A stretch of 64,000 bases of DNA from Hydrogenophaga sp. (GTDB lineage: Bacteria > Pseudomonadota > Gammaproteobacteria > Burkholderiales > Burkholderiaceae_C). The notes under the pieces were generated by a model that was not told the origin of the DNA, searched no databases, and saw only the letters and a program-made list of their open reading frames with translations. This document shows positions 63,474 to 64,000 of the stretch, piece after piece. The position numbers were made by a program, and so were the translations under genes. Position 1 is the first letter of the stretch, and each line of letters starts with the position of its first letter. The DNA is taken from contig NZ_JAHBZK010000022.1 of NCBI RefSeq assembly GCF_019635465.1, positions 22,170 to 86,169 of the forward strand, in the 5' to 3' direction.

Positions 63474-64000
<527 letters not shown>

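Overview
The window is a stretch of chromosome from a high-GC betaproteobacterium, most likely a member of the Comamonadaceae (Burkholderiales) close to Hydrogenophaga, Acidovorax or Rhodoferax. I infer this from protein sequences and gene order, not from a database search. Supporting signs are the PVWY form of the cytochrome b Qo motif, system II (ResB/CcsB) cytochrome c maturation, the run mla-ibaG-murA-his-tat, and pilMNOPQ-aroK-aroB-dgt followed by gltBD. It is almost wholly housekeeping. There are no rRNA or tRNA genes, no phage and no CRISPR array. The only mobile-element trace is a RAYT-type protein with a broken active site. No gene-free gap exceeds 300 bases; the longest are about 285 bases (fnr/kinase) and 266 bases (pilM/mrcA).

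Layout. 1-3771 (minus): cytochrome bc1 genes petA-petB-petC, then sspA and the start of sspB. 3963-7420: mscL, pdxA, a Nif3-like gene and a DegS/DegQ-type protease. 7434-23957 (all minus): a nearly gap-free run of 25 genes. Read in transcription order it is the Mla phospholipid transport genes (mlaF-E-D-A-C-B), an ABC-2 exporter pair, ibaG, murA, the histidine genes hisG-D-C-B-H-A-F-I-E, a small membrane protein, hinT and tatA-B-C. 24106-30384 (minus): glutamate synthase gltB-gltD behind a good sigma54-type promoter. 30577-35386 (minus): RAYT-like gene, MFS transporter, dgt, aroB, aroK. 35383-40426 (minus): type IV pilus assembly genes pilM-N-O-P-Q.

40693-54320: mrcA, cyaY, lptM-lysA, the msrPQ periplasmic methionine sulfoxide repair pair, ccsB and resB, a diheme cytochrome c4, engB, an epoxide-hydrolase-like enzyme and two lipid A acyltransferase paralogues. 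54471-55655: metK with a strong terminator. 55822-63007 is the most accessory part: two orphan PAS histidine kinases, a short-chain dehydrogenase, an Aer-like PAS chemoreceptor and an FNR-type regulator. Together they look like a redox and energy-sensing signalling group. 63055-64000: a heat-shock promoter with a perfect CIRCE operator, groES and the start of groEL.

Common themes are respiration and cytochrome maturation (petABC, resB/ccsB, cytochrome c4, Tat export of the Rieske protein and MsrP) and cell-envelope building (mla, murA, mrcA, lpxL-type genes, lptM). No clearly new multi-gene system was found. The best leads are the attenuator-like leader before resB, the HUH-less RAYT beside an inverted repeat and the gltB sigma54 promoter, the FNR-like regulator with a CRP-like recognition helix, a 20-residue insertion in HisD, and the repeat-rich groES-groEL spacer.
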